A stretch of 64,000 bases of DNA from assembly GCA_003116975.1 (NCBI GenBank), contig BGKB01000067.1:248001-312000 (forward strand). Reading direction: 5' to 3'. The notes beneath the pieces were generated by a model. It did no database searches. It was not told where the DNA came from and was given only the letters and a program-made list of their open reading frames with translations. The DNA comes from Aurantiochytrium sp. KH105 (lineage: Eukaryota; Sar; Bigyra; Thraustochytrida; Thraustochytriidae). The position numbers and the translations under genes are program-made. Of this stretch, positions 9,330 through 19,529 are shown in pieces. Each line of letters starts with the position of its first letter. The stretch's first letter is position 1.

Positions 9330-10904
9330 ATGTCGGACGCGATTCGCGTAGTCGTTAAGCCACCCGAGAACACCATGAATGAGCGCTCCGTCGCTCCTGC
9401 GTTCTCAGATGATAGTCTGATTGAGGACGTTCCAGATGTGCAAACAGAAGCTGAAGAATACGAGACCGATCGAAGCTGTGTCAATTCATACTCATCTGCG
9501 TCGAACGTGGCTTCATTATCGCACATGCCTTTATCACAGTCCACGCCACAAGAGACCAACTTTGAGAATTCCGAGGAGGTGTACATGCCAAGCATCTTGA
9601 TCGATGATCGTGTAAAGCCTGGGATCAAGAGCTTTCCCAAACGTTCAAGTGACGAAGCGAGACTTCTTCGCGCCGCTCTCAACGTCAAAAAGAAGCAAAG
9701 TGGCCACCAGAATCAGGGGCACGCGAGAGAACGCACACACGAAATGCCGACCATGAAGATGTGGATTCGCGTCAATGTCTTTGATCTTTGCTCAATCGAC
9801 ACCAAGAATCAGACTTTTACAGTGAATCTTTATTGGGAGGTCGCCTGGGAGGCACCAAAAAATTTTGATGAAGAGAACGAAGCCATGCTCGCTCTTGAAG
9901 AGCGATTTGACTCTCGAGTGCACCTTGGAAATCTCGTGAATGACGCAAGCGGGAGCCTCTATTCCTGGGTTGAGGTCGGCAACGCCGACTATAAAGAATT
10001 TGAAGAAAGGAAAAAGAGAGAGGGCAAGGAAGAAGATATACAGAAAGCAAAGGAGAATGGGCCGAAACAAGGTGCACAAATGATATTCCAGAGAAACAAA
10101 ATCACCGGTGCCGTCTTTCGCATGCGATGTGACTTGGGGCAATTTCCCTTTGACACGCAAGGTTTCGACATCGAGTTTCGGACAGATTACCCTCACAACA
10201 AAGTTGAGCTCATACCTAATCGTCTCAAGCCTTCCATGGCCAAACCATCTTCGTTCACAACCTCGAATGAATTTGCTGTGCTGCCTCGCATTGAGGTTTT
10301 TCTGGATGTTGACCAGCACCTGGGTTCTTTTGACAGGATTGTCTTTCGACTGACCGGAGACCGCCGCCCGGGATTTGTCACTTTCAACATCTTTCTACCG
10401 ATGGTCACAATATCGGGCCTCGGCCTAGTTACCTTTGTCATCCAGCCACAAACCGAAGTCGATCGCAACGAAAACTTTGAACGGCGATTTAATGTCAATT
10501 GCGTATTGCTTCTTACGCAAGTCGCTTACAAATTCTCCACGAGCGCCAATATTCCGGAAATCTCGTATCCGACATTTGCAGATAGAGTTGTCCTTTTGGC
10601 AATGGGTTTTCAAGCCGCTTTGATCGTGTGGAGCGCTAGTCTCAAGCGTTTTCCCACCATGGACCAGACACGTCAAGCGGATTCTTTGGCGCTAGCCGTC
10701 TTTTCTGTTTTCTACGGTGCTTTTGCTCTTTGGCTGTTCGTCTTTGCTGCCGTCAAGTGGACTACAGCGGGTGAAGTGCAGGACTTGGCAAAGTGCAAAT
10801 GCCTCACGAAATTTGTTCATTATTTTCTGCCTAGCAAAGTTCGAGAGCCCAGATTCCCAAAGGGAAGCGCCCGACAAACACCTTACATGACCATACAACT
10901 ATGA
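9330..10904 (+). CDS. Pentameric ligand-gated ion channel (Cys-loop receptor superfamily) 2
   Basis: Intact 524-residue paralogue of channel 1. A Ser/acid-rich N-terminal region (residues 1-140) precedes the beta-sandwich ligand-binding domain (about 145-340), which has the FPFDTQGFDIEF hallmark near residue 272. M1 begins RRPGFVTFNIFLP (about 345-370). M2 and its linker read LLLTQVAYKF...IPEISYPTFAD (about 388-420), then come M3 (about 422-445) and M4 (about 453-478). The M3-M4 loop is only about 10-15 residues, as in prokaryotic channels and unlike the long loop of animal receptors. Cys-loop cysteines are absent. A Lys/Glu-rich insertion (about residues 224-250) interrupts the extracellular domain. 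No signal peptide is visible from this start. Ligand and ion selectivity cannot be read from the sequence. Confidence 0.85.
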   Translation: MSDAIRVVVKPPENTMNERSVAPAFSDDSLIEDVPDVQTEAEEYETDRSCVNSYSSASNVASLSHMPLSQSTPQETNFENSEEVYMPSILIDDRVKPGIKSFPKRSSDEARLLRAALNVKKKQSGHQNQGHARERTHEMPTMKMWIRVNVFDLCSIDTKNQTFTVNLYWEVAWEAPKNFDEENEAMLALEERFDSRVHLGNLVNDASGSLYSWVEVGNADYKEFEERKKREGKEEDIQKAKENGPKQGAQMIFQRNKITGAVFRMRCDLGQFPFDTQGFDIEFRTDYPHNKVELIPNRLKPSMAKPSSFTTSNEFAVLPRIEVFLDVDQHLGSFDRIVFRLTGDRRPGFVTFNIFLPMVTISGLGLVTFVIQPQTEVDRNENFERRFNVNCVLLLTQVAYKFSTSANIPEISYPTFADRVVLLAMGFQAALIVWSASLKRFPTMDQTRQADSLALAVFSVFYGAFALWLFVFAAVKWTTAGEVQDLAKCKCLTKFVHYFLPSKVREPRFPKGSARQTPYMTIQL

Positions 10905-11464
10905 CCAGAAGAAAGCAAAAACAAAGGCAACCACACTTTCCTTCTTTCGATTTTTCCTTCCATGTACAATTCACTTTTCTGAGGCAAGTATCGACTACGT
11001 TGGCAAACGTGAAAGCTGTGGGATAACCACGCAAGTGAACAGCGAACTTCGATACCACCGCGTGTGTGACGACGGACTTGCTTGCGTTCAGGCGCAGCAT
11101 GTTGGCAAACAATGCCTGTCTGTACAGACAGCTGCTGGAGGGGCATGCGATCCGTTCGTGCATTTTCACGCAGGCGCCCTCGAGTGCCTTCGCAACGAAG
11201 GCGAAGAATTCACATGCGGCGCTGTGACGCCTTGAAAAGGGAATGGATCTTGCGCTGCATTTCAAACATCTGCCTATCAGATAGACTAAGCACGTGTGAT
11301 TGGCGGTGTCACGCTCATGGACGGACGCTTATTTGGGAATTCCACTTGTGGCGCTGAAGGCTTACTTCTTACATAAGTCAGTCAATCAGTCGGGAGAAAT
11401 GCGAGAAAGCGACGACTCTCTCCTATTGCTTTTCGTGCGGGAGCTCCTGCAGAATATACAACAC
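10905..11464. other. Intergenic region, possible remnants only
   Basis: After the channel 2 stop a minus-strand frame remains open at about 10831-11265, but it has no recognisable domain and overlaps the end of channel 2. I see no gene I can defend here. Confidence 0.35.
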
Positions 11465-12775
11465 TCACAGGCACCACCGCATTCTTCTGGAACCTATCCT
11501 AGCCCGGAACAGCCGCCGATAAGACGCCGCAAGGCAAATGAGGGTGTGCGACCAAGCACAGGCCCGCCACCTAAAAACACAGACTTCATGCTCCGGCTGG
11601 CTCTCCACGATGTCCTCGGGTTGTTGTTCGACTCCGCTTTCATATTTGACGAGGGAAGATCCACAGGTGACGATGGAGGAAACATCGTCGTTCTCGTTCT
11701 CGTTCTCCCCGCTGTTGGTGGGCATGAGGAAGTCACGCAAAAAAGTCTCTCTTGTCTCCATCCTCTTTGCCGCCTGTCTTGCTGTTTGGTGATTGCTGCC
11801 ACACCCAAAGGTTTTGCTGCAGCGCAAGCAGCGCAAGCGCGTCATTCATCCACCCGCTCTCATTTCGCAGTGTGAACTTGAGAGCGCGATTAGATTACCG
11901 ACCCTCAATGATGATGGGGCCGTGAGAGCGGATGCACCAAAAGGGGTCCTGTTTGCTCGCTTCTTTCTCAAAAATCGTGGCACATGTAAAAATAGGTGAA
12001 ACGTTCCGTTTGCAGAAGTGCTGCAGAACCGTGTCACAGGGCAGGTCCCACGCTCATACTCAACTTCTGCATATGCTTCTCCGTTGCATTGCAGCCAGGA
12101 TGCACTTTATTCGATACACCATTATTACCACATGTTGGTCTTCCTCACCCGAGCTAACAGTCTGTGGATCTTTGGCACGGAAGTGATTGTCCTTGACCAG
12201 ATGTTCTCGCAGCTTCCTAATGAGAAAGATGCGCACGCGCGTCATTTTGCACACGTACCCGTGCAATTTCAGGAAAGCTGTGCAGCGCAGCGTGTTTCTG
12301 CTGTCCTCGGGATGGATTCTGTCTTTGAAGTCTCGAAAATGAATGCGGTAGTTCTTGTTGTTGATAATTTGCTCCAAACGCCTGTGCATAATGAGATTTC
12401 CTATCATCTCGAGGAGACACGCTGGGTTGTGGTGCTTGTCGATCTCAAAAAAGACTTCGTTCTTGGCATTTTGCTTGCAGTCAAGCAGATCGAATTAGCG
12501 ATTATCGAAGTTGATATCAATGTCCAGCTCATAATCTTGAAGAGCGCCTCTAGAGCGCGCCGCTCATCGTTGTCTACCCTCTTGAAAACGCACCCCACGA
12601 CGAAGTTCATATGGACGCACAAAGCTCTGAGAATATCCATGTCGAGTTGGAAGAAATAAAGAGGAACGGGTGGGTAGGTAGATGACTGGGAGGGTAGTGT
12701 CGCTTGCTCTATCTGTCCCGTCCTTCCCCTACTCTCTTGTCTTGCTCGGAAAAGAGTTTGCCATGAACAAAACAA
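11465..12775 (-). pseudogene. Degraded minus-strand coding region, family not recognised
   Basis: Several minus-strand stretches look like former protein-coding sequence but lie in different frames. One (11465-11845) starts MTRLRCLRCSKTFGCGSNH, with Cys-x2-Cys and His spacing like a zinc-binding motif, and ends in an acidic segment. Another (12060-12520) reads in one frame through NEVFFEIDKHHNPACLLEM and RDFKDRIHPEDSRNTLRC, with an in-frame TAA at its upstream side. A third segment (about 12540-12775) in another frame contains VFKRVDNDERRALEAL and appears to continue the second. Codon choice resembles that of neighbouring genes. It may be a decayed gene or a mis-spliced multi-exon gene. The overlapping plus-strand open frame (12018-12659) looks like an antisense shadow. 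Confidence 0.35.
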
Positions 12776-13227
12776 AAGACAAAGACTACATGGGCCTTAT
12801 ATTTTAAAAATAGACGGGAAGGGATGACAAGAAAGGGAAGCGTGCGTGCGTGCGTACGTGCGTGCGTGCCCCGGTTACGCGACAGCGGTGGCAGTGGTAG
12901 TGGCAGTGGCAGTGGCTCGCTCACGAAAATCACAAAGTTTCTCCACGAGTCGCGAGTGAACAACCGCACCAACATCGCAATGTCATGCAGCGCAAATGTC
13001 CAAAAGCTCCGCGAATACGGAAATACAGAAATGCATCAAAACGTTTCATCTGGAAAGATTCAAAAAATAATAAAGTCACGAGTCGAAAAGGTAACGTCAA
13101 GATTACATTGGTTCAAGTGAAGCATTTCAAAGGAAAGAACAAAATGAGAAAGACAGAATGAGAAAAACTTGAGTGTGACACATGGGGACGCCAAGGCAAG
13201 AATGAGATACAGCTGGCGCCCGGCGAC
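12776..13227. other. Intergenic region with GTGC and GTGGCA repeats
   Basis: This is a 3' region of the CFAP119-like gene. It has a CGTGCGTG-type repeat at about 12838-12868 and a GTGGCA-type repeat at about 12888-12916. No gene was recognised. Confidence 0.5.
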
Positions 13228-13971
13228 TTAGGCGCTCCCCTCGGGTGCGGCTGCGCCATCGACATCTGATTGTGGCTCATAAACTTCGACTTCCTGATTT
13301 GAGGCATGCTCCAAGGCCGCGAGTGCTGCCTTGCGCTGCGGAATGGCCATCTTGAACTTGACTGGTTTCGTAGAGGTCAAGCATGGCTTTGTGAAGGTCT
13401 TTGCGTAGGATCGGTAGTGCTTGAAGAACGTTGCAGATGCTTCGTCAATAATCTCCACGACCTGAGGAAGCGAAAAGAGTGCGCTCCCAACAATGGGAAC
13501 AGCGTGCATGCGAACCATCTTGGCGAACGTGCGATAGCTTTCTTCCAGCACGAGCGGACCGCTTTCATTCACCTCAAAGAATGAGCACATCACGCACTCT
13601 TTCATGAGCGAGACATAGACGGACGTCTGAGCCGGAGACCACGTTTTGTCCACCGCAAATCGATAAGACACAAAAAGCAGGTCCAGAAAGACATCCTTGT
13701 AGATCATGTCGGTGTCTGTGCTCTTGGATAGCTGCGGAAGGTCAATGATCGACCGGAGCATTCTGTAGCAGGCAGGTTCGTGCTGGGTTAGTGAGTCACA
13801 CGAGGAATATAACGTTGTCTTGCGTTGACGCGCGCGTGCGCGTGCGCGTGCGCGTGCGTCTGCGTGTGCGCGTCAGTGAACTTACTCGAACTGTTCTTTC
13901 GGCGATGCTTCACATCTCTCGAGCGCCGCGAGGTCCTCTTCACTAAGATCCTTCCACAGCATCGTGTCCAT
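13228..13971 (-). CDS. CFAP119/CCDC189-like cilia- and flagella-associated protein, two exons
   Basis: Exon 1 is 13971-13886 (MDTMLWKDLSEEDL...) and exon 2 is 13762-13228. The intron (13885-13763) has donor GTAAGT, a CTAAC branch-like site and acceptor CTACAG, and the join keeps the frame. The product is about 206 residues. Resemblance to vertebrate CFAP119 (C16orf93/CCDC189) is seen in the order of an LPxL segment, a central helical region ending in SLMKECV, and FFKHYRSYAKTFT near residue 150. This recognition is from memory and moderate. A flagellar role would suit a zoospore-forming protist. The intron contains a CGCGTG repeat. An in-frame ATG at 14079 could extend the N-terminus with Arg-rich sequence, but the start at 13971 is preferred. 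The gene is head to head with COG2, with 583 bases between their start codons. Confidence 0.55.
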
Positions 13972-14554
13972 CCTTTCCCGTCTGGCGCGGCCTCGCCTGC
14001 CTGGCTTGGCCCGACGCGGAGTCCTTCCCGTCTCTGGCGCGCCTCGGCGCAGCGCCCGCAGGTTGGTTGGAGCAGACACAAGTTCTGCCTGCCAGCCTCA
14101 CTGAAGAAACCCAAATCTGGCGCCTGCTCTCCTCCGCGCCCTGCGCCGCCCTCTCGAGCCGGCCCGGTCCTGGCCGCCGGCCTCTGCGCCTTCCGCGCGC
14201 CGCGACTGCCTGCCTGCCTGCCTGCCGCGCCTCGGCGCCGCCGATCGTCTTCCCCGTTCGCGCTTCTGCTCTCGCCGTCGCCGCGCGCGATCACGTGCAC
14301 GCGCTTGCGCGCAGGTCGACGGCGAACCCAACGGATCGGTCGACGGCGAACCCGTGCGGGGTTCCGCCCGGTGCGCTGGGGCGGCGGGATAGGGCCCGCG
14401 GTAAACTCGTATGTGCGCGGGCGCGCAGCGGCGATCCTGATCGACTTGCTGCGCACCATCGTCGGTTTGGGCGGCGCGGCGCAGGGCAGCGCAGCGCAGG
14501 GCGCCGGCGGCGGGAGACGCGGGGCCGGCCGCTGCCCCGCCTCGAGGGGCGGAG

Positions 14555-17306
14555 ATGTTCACGGACGAGGTCTTCCTGCAGGAGGGCTTTCGGGCCGATG
14601 CGTACGTAGCTTTATGGGGGGGGAGCCCGCGTGGCGAAGGCGCGAACCTTGAGGGCGACAACGACGGTGGTGGGAGCGCCCTTCGTCTGGCCCACGACGA
14701 CACGTGAGCGCTCGCGTGCAAGCTGTGATTACTTGCCGCAAAGTCGGGAGGGTCCTGGCGACTTGAAGGAGTGATCGAAGGCATGAATTGATGACTGACT
14801 GACTGACGGTGATCGCCACCCGACCCACACATCCATCCATACATCCATCCACTCGCCCACACGTGCACCGCACACGTCAACGCACAGCTTTGTCGCGGAA
14901 CACCGCAAGGACCTGACCTTGAAGAACCTCGAGAGCGAGCTGGAGGCCTATGTCGCCAACTTGGACAACACCCTCGTCAACATTATCAACAATGACTACT
15001 CAGCCTTTCTCAAACTCTCGAGCATGCTCGTTGACATCGACTCCCTCGTGGCCGGACTGCGTGAACCATTGACCCTGCTCGAGCGCAAAGTGCAAGACGC
15101 CCGCAAGGTTGTAAGCGATCCGCTCGAAAAGCAACGCGCGCTTCTCGATCGTCTCTTGTACGTTCGCGAGAAACGCAAGCTCATTCAACTCTGCCTTTCC
15201 GCGTGGGAGACCCTCGAAAAAGTCGAGCGTCAGGTCGAGCAGTTACGCGCAGAAGACGATCAAGACCGTGGCTCCACTATCACGCCATCCGGAGCGGATC
15301 CCATTCCCGCGAACAAGAGTGGCAGGATTACCCCTACCACCTCGCTCACAAGCGCCACAGCTCCGACTCACTCGATTGCGGACGCTCATGAAAATCCTGC
15401 TGAAAGTCGCGGGGACACGGACACACATTCCCACGCGCAAGACGCAAGTCTTGCAAGCCCCGCCAGCGTCGCCAGCGCCGCATCTTCAACAAAGCCCGAC
15501 ATGACTGGTGGTCCGTCTCCCGACCTACAGGATGCTGCGGCCAGTGCAAGCGGCTTTACCACAGCTGGTAAAAACGAGACCAACGGCGAAGCTCTCGGCA
15601 GAGCGACGCAGCGCCTTGCGCGCGTCACTTTTCTCGCTCAGGAAAACTCCGGCTTGCCTCTTTTGCGCATGATTCGCGCCAAGGCTCGCAGCCTCGAGCA
15701 CTCGCTCATCGAACAGCTTGAATTAGCCCTCGTTCAGGTCGTCGGTCCAGACGGTTTTGCTGAGCAGCGGACCACGAACGAAGTCGATCAGGCTCGCGTA
15801 CGTCAGATCGCAGTAGTTCTTCGCGCCTACATGGCCATCAATCATACTCAGGAGGCAACTGAGGTCTTTCGTCGCCGCGTCGTGCAGCCTTCCTTGCAAA
15901 AGATCCTCACGCAGGGCCGCATTGATGCCGGCGGCGCCCGAGGCATTGCGAGCGGTTTGCAGGGAGCGTACGGGGACGTGCTCCGCTTCTTACAAACGAC
16001 GTGCCGGCCAATGCTTGCGGCAATCCATGATCCAAACGAGGGCCTTGCAGATATTGACCTTCTTGGCTCGAGCGTCGTCGAAGGCCTGGCACAGGTTATC
16101 AAAGATCAAATGTCCTACGTATACTCGAGCGGTAACGCTGACGTCTTGCACGCCACCTACCTCAAGACAGAGGCGTTTTTCCGCATTCTCCGCTCGCTTG
16201 CTCCACACCCTGAGCGAGTGGACCACGTGGCAGACCGCGTTCTCGCCATGTGGAATCTGTCTGTGTACGCGCAACTTCGGTCCCAGGATATGACCCGCCA
16301 GCTCGAAGAGGCTCTCGTCGTTTTGACAACCAACGAGGATTCGCACGGCGACGCGACGCACAACCTTAGGTTACCGGCGTCAATTGCGCTCGTAAACTGT
16401 TTCGAAGAGTGCTGGAGCGAAAAGGTGGTCCTGTCAGGAGTGGCAGCGCGCATTTTTAAGCTTGTGGTGCAGTTGGTGTTCTCGTATCTGGCATGGTCTG
16501 AGGCCTCAATCCGTTTCGTAGCCAGCGAGAACGATGTGACCCTTTCAATGCCTTCGGAAGAGGAAGCTGCCTCTGAAGAGCTGCGCGAGGCTGCTGACGC
16601 GCGCGCCGCGGCTGCTGCGCAGGCATGGGGTGACGCCCCGTGCAACAAGCTCATTCTTCTTTGCGTGGATAATCTTGCAATTGCATCATTCCTCGCAAAT
16701 CAAGTTCCTCGTGTACAAGACGTTGTCGTCGGTCGCGCTACAGGCTCTTCGCAAGGTGCAGCGGCGAAGGAGGCCGTGCAACGGGCAATCAATGAACATC
16801 TCGGGCAAGAACTTTGTCATGCCGCAGCGCGAGCACGTCGTGTCGTGGAACAGAGCGTGCTCGCGCAGTGTACGGAAACCGTTCTTGCCGGCATGAAGGG
16901 CGTCACACCCATGTACCGCATGACCAACAAGCCACCCCCCACGCAAGCGTGCGAGTACGCCGCCAAGACGCTCGAGCCTGTCGAAACGTTTTTGGCGAGC
17001 GAGCCCGCGCAGCTTCTTGACAATGCACCCGCGAGCGCCGCAACGATTCTGGAAAGCGTGTTGGTTCTCTTTGACGAGCAGGCTTCGCGCGCTCTGGAGG
17101 AGATCACCACCTCCGAAAACGCGCTTCGCCGACTCAACCGCAACACCGGCAAGCGCCAGCTCGATTCAACCAAGATTCGTGCGCAGTTCTTTCTTGATCT
17201 CGAGCGTATTGTACAGTCTGCTCGGCAAGCTGGGGTCGATGTCGATCAGGTCCAGGGTTACAGCGAATTGCGCGCAAAGCTTGCGCCAACTGCATCGTCA
17301 TCCTAA
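14555..17306 (+). CDS. COG2: Conserved oligomeric Golgi complex subunit 2, two exons
   Basis: Subunit of lobe A of the COG tethering complex, which captures retrograde vesicles at the Golgi. Exon 1 (14555-14601) encodes MFTDEVFLQEGFRAD, and exon 2 runs 14888-17306. The intron 14602-14887 has donor GTACGT and acceptor CACAG, with a phase 2 join giving A-FVAEHRKDLTL. The N-terminal region NNDYSAFLKLSSMLVDID (about residue 55) matches the COG2 family signature helix for complex assembly. The rest is helical, with a Ser/Thr/Ala-rich low-complexity insert around residues 135-225 that is longer than in animals. Total length is about 821 residues against about 740 in human. The stop is TAA. The intron carries a GACTGACTGACT repeat. 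Confidence 0.88.
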
Positions 17307-17760
17307 CCAGAAAGAGTTTTTACCAAACAAACTGACAAACAATTCAAAACGAAAAAAAAGTACAAAAAGAAAGGCAAAAGCAGAGACCGGAAAACACACA
17401 CACACACCTAGAGCAAAATGGGGTTTGTTTGAAACTTGCTTCTTTTTTTTTTATGATTCACGGCTTGCGCGGGCTCTTTATGCAATGATTTGTTGGTTGG
17501 AAAGTGGTGTGTCCTTGGAAATTGAGAAAGGCTGGCCGCCGCGAGCCACACACCACATACCACAATTTGCATTCATCAGATGACCAGCTTAGTGTGCATG
17601 ATGAAAGAAGAGAGGTCCCATGGCTTCATCACAATGGATATTGCGCAATGGAAAAATCCGGGAAGAATGAAGTGAAATCACTCTTATAACTCTCGTTTCC
17701 TTAGCTCGCCCTCTTTCCACAGACATACGCAAGATAAGTTCTGGGGACTGTGCCAAACGA
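17307..17760. other. Convergent intergenic region containing one arm of a local duplication
   Basis: This region lies between the COG2 and DIB1 3' ends. It has A-rich sequence, a short CA repeat at about 17393-17406 and a T run near 17442. The stretch around 17470-17515 (from GGGCTCTTTATGCAATGATT) is nearly repeated at about 19535-19577, marking one end of the duplication described around the RING genes. Confidence 0.5.
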
Positions 17761-18201
17761 TTAGCGCTGGCCCGTTCGGTTGACATGCGAATAGTCTTTG
17801 GGTGCTACAACAAGACCCTTGCCCTTGGATGCCCCTACATAAACGGTTTCAATGATATCGACTAGTTCCTGTTTGTCCGTAAGAGGCCAGTCGATTTTGT
17901 TGTTGTTACCGGTGCCGCAGTCTACCATTATGTGTTTATTGCGGTAGAAAAACATTAGGTTGATAGGCTTCTCCGTGAGCTCGTACATGATATTGAAGTC
18001 GGGTACCTGTGTGATGTCTGTGACGTAGACCACGGCGAAGTTGCGCACAAGTTCTGCAACGCTCCGCAAAGTCTCGTCAATCAGCATGCAGTCCTCGTCG
18101 TAGTCGTGCCCGAACCTTATGCAGACCACGCGCTCCTCCTCCGTGAGGATCGCCTGGTCCACGGCCCAGCCGGACTCCAGGTGCGGCAACAGGTACGCCA
18201 T
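17761..18201 (-). CDS. TXNL4A: U5 snRNP 15 kDa protein (Dim1/DIB1, TXNL4A)
   Basis: Thioredoxin-fold core component of the U4/U6.U5 tri-snRNP that keeps the spliceosome precatalytic. The 146-residue product matches the family end to end. Landmarks are MAYLLPHLESGWAVDQAI at the start, VVCIRFGHDYDEDCMLID, FAVVYVTDITQVPDFN, RNKHIMVDCGTGNNNKIDW and GLVVAPKDYS near the end. Human TXNL4A is 142 residues. The start is set at the conserved MxYxLPHL; the longer open frame upstream reaches a GAAA microsatellite and does not look coding. Position 82 (VTD) and the C-terminal NRTGQR tail differ slightly from the usual sequence. The gene sits inside a duplicated neighbourhood but is itself single copy here. 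Confidence 0.95.
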   Translation of the reverse strand: MAYLLPHLESGWAVDQAILTEEERVVCIRFGHDYDEDCMLIDETLRSVAELVRNFAVVYVTDITQVPDFNIMYELTEKPINLMFFYRNKHIMVDCGTGNNNKIDWPLTDKQELVDIIETVYVGASKGKGLVVAPKDYSHVNRTGQR

Positions 18202-18339
18202 CCTGGCGCGCCCGGCCCCCTCCAAGTCTTCCCCTTTCGCGACGCGAAGCACAAGAGCCTCGAAGACTGTCGCGGTCGATAAGGAGCGAGAGAAAGAGAG
18301 TGAGCAGGTTTTCCGCCAGACGTGGCCGTCTGCCGCCGC

Positions 18340-18406
18340 GCACGAGCTGTCGCTCGAACGAAGCGGTCGCCGTCTCTTGTCTGCTGGCGTGCGTGCAAGC
18401 GAGTGA

Positions 18407-18454
<48 letters not shown>

Positions 18455-18812
18455 AGAAGAGTGAGTGGCGCGTCTCTCTCCTGAAACGTCTCCAAACGTA
18501 ACCGTGCGAACGAACGTGCTCGCGCTCTCAAACCGTTTCAAGAACGCTTTCGCACCGTGGCGAGAACGGTACGGGCGAAGTCCCGGTCCGCGTGCCGCGA
18601 TGCAAGAATGCGGATGGAGACTCACGAGAGAACGCGGATGAAGCAGGCCAGTGCCCTGTTCACCGATAACAACGGATAGTGCCAGCAGCTGCAATTGTAG
18701 AGCAGAGGCCTGGAACTGCAGAGACGCGCAATCTACGATGGATGGCAAGCAGAACCGAATTGTAAAGTAATCGAATCAGCCAGCAAACGAAGCAGTCAGG
18801 CAACCGAGCAGG
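18340..18812. repeat. Copy 1 of duplicated promoter block, with GAAA microsatellite
   Basis: The block runs from about 18340 to the RING-like gene start. It includes a GAAA microsatellite (about 18407-18455), CTGAAACGTCTCCAAACGTA (18481-18500) and GAGAACG-rich sequence. It recurs at about 19590-20057 with a shorter GAAA tract and many substitutions. It probably carries the promoter of the downstream gene and also the 5' flank of DIB1. Confidence 0.65.
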
Positions 18813-19358
18813 ATGGTTCTCTCGGCGAAGTCATGGAAGACTGTCGTGTGCTCAGGTCTTGAGCCATGGACTCAAGCGCTTAGAGACAGGACCTCAGTTA
18901 ATTCAAAGTTAAACATACAGCCCACTGAGGAGCAAATTGCGAACGGAAAAGCAGACAGGCAGCCAAACAGAATGGCCCTCTCGACGAAGTCATGGAAAGC
19001 TGTCGTATGCTCTGGCCCCGAGCCAAGGACGCAAGCTCTCAAGAATAGGACTTCAATTGTTTCAAAGGGGAACACAAAGCCCGCTGAGGAGCAACTCATG
19101 GACGGAGAAGAGACCAAGTCGCGTCATATCGACGTGGACCACATCGAAGACAACATTTATGATTTTGACTTCGCGCGGGAATCAAACCCAACGCAGCTTG
19201 TCTCGACCGAAACAGTCGCCGATGAATCCGAGGACGATCCTTATTGTTTTCAGTGGGAAGAGATGTGCGGCGGCCAGAGCTTGAGTTGCTATGAGGAACC
19301 GCGACCTTTGCGAGAGGAACGTCGGTACAAAATAAGAGATAAGCAATCGAGATACTGA
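18813..19358 (+). CDS. Truncated duplicate of the RING-H2 gene, no RING domain
   Basis: The 181-residue product aligns with the N-terminal third of the RING-H2 protein at 20058-21014. Shared segments are (S/T)KSWK(T/A)VVCSG at the start, the segment around HIEDNIYDFDF, and SEDDPYCFQWEEMCGGQS. It also contains an internal direct repeat of about 53 residues: the SKSWK...RTS unit appears twice, at nucleotides 18813-18971 and 18972-19130. Similarity to the full gene ends abruptly after RRYK (near 19325) and a stop follows within 12 codons, so the RING finger is missing. It may be a truncated pseudogene or a short regulatory form; expression cannot be judged. Confidence 0.5.
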   Translation: MVLSAKSWKTVVCSGLEPWTQALRDRTSVNSKLNIQPTEEQIANGKADRQPNRMALSTKSWKAVVCSGPEPRTQALKNRTSIVSKGNTKPAEEQLMDGEETKSRHIDVDHIEDNIYDFDFARESNPTQLVSTETVADESEDDPYCFQWEEMCGGQSLSCYEEPRPLREERRYKIRDKQSRY

Positions 19359-19529
19359 AGTGTGGTTTTTCGCAGGTTTTTTGCACGATCTTTAGCTGAG
19401 GCGCGCCCTCGTTTGTACACGTATTGGACATAAGAAAAAAAGGAAGAAACAAGAATTTGAGCAATTGCACCGTATTTGGTACAGTGACGTTGCCACTTGA
19501 GCGCGTCATGAGTAGGCCTTGCACGTTCT

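Noticed and set aside
12018-12659. A 213-codon plus-strand open frame
   Set aside because: It is antisense to segments with more protein-like minus-strand translations and has no recognisable domain.
18407-18455. Regular short repeats that might suggest a CRISPR-like array
   Set aside because: It is a simple GAAA microsatellite without spacers; other repeats in the window are also microsatellites.
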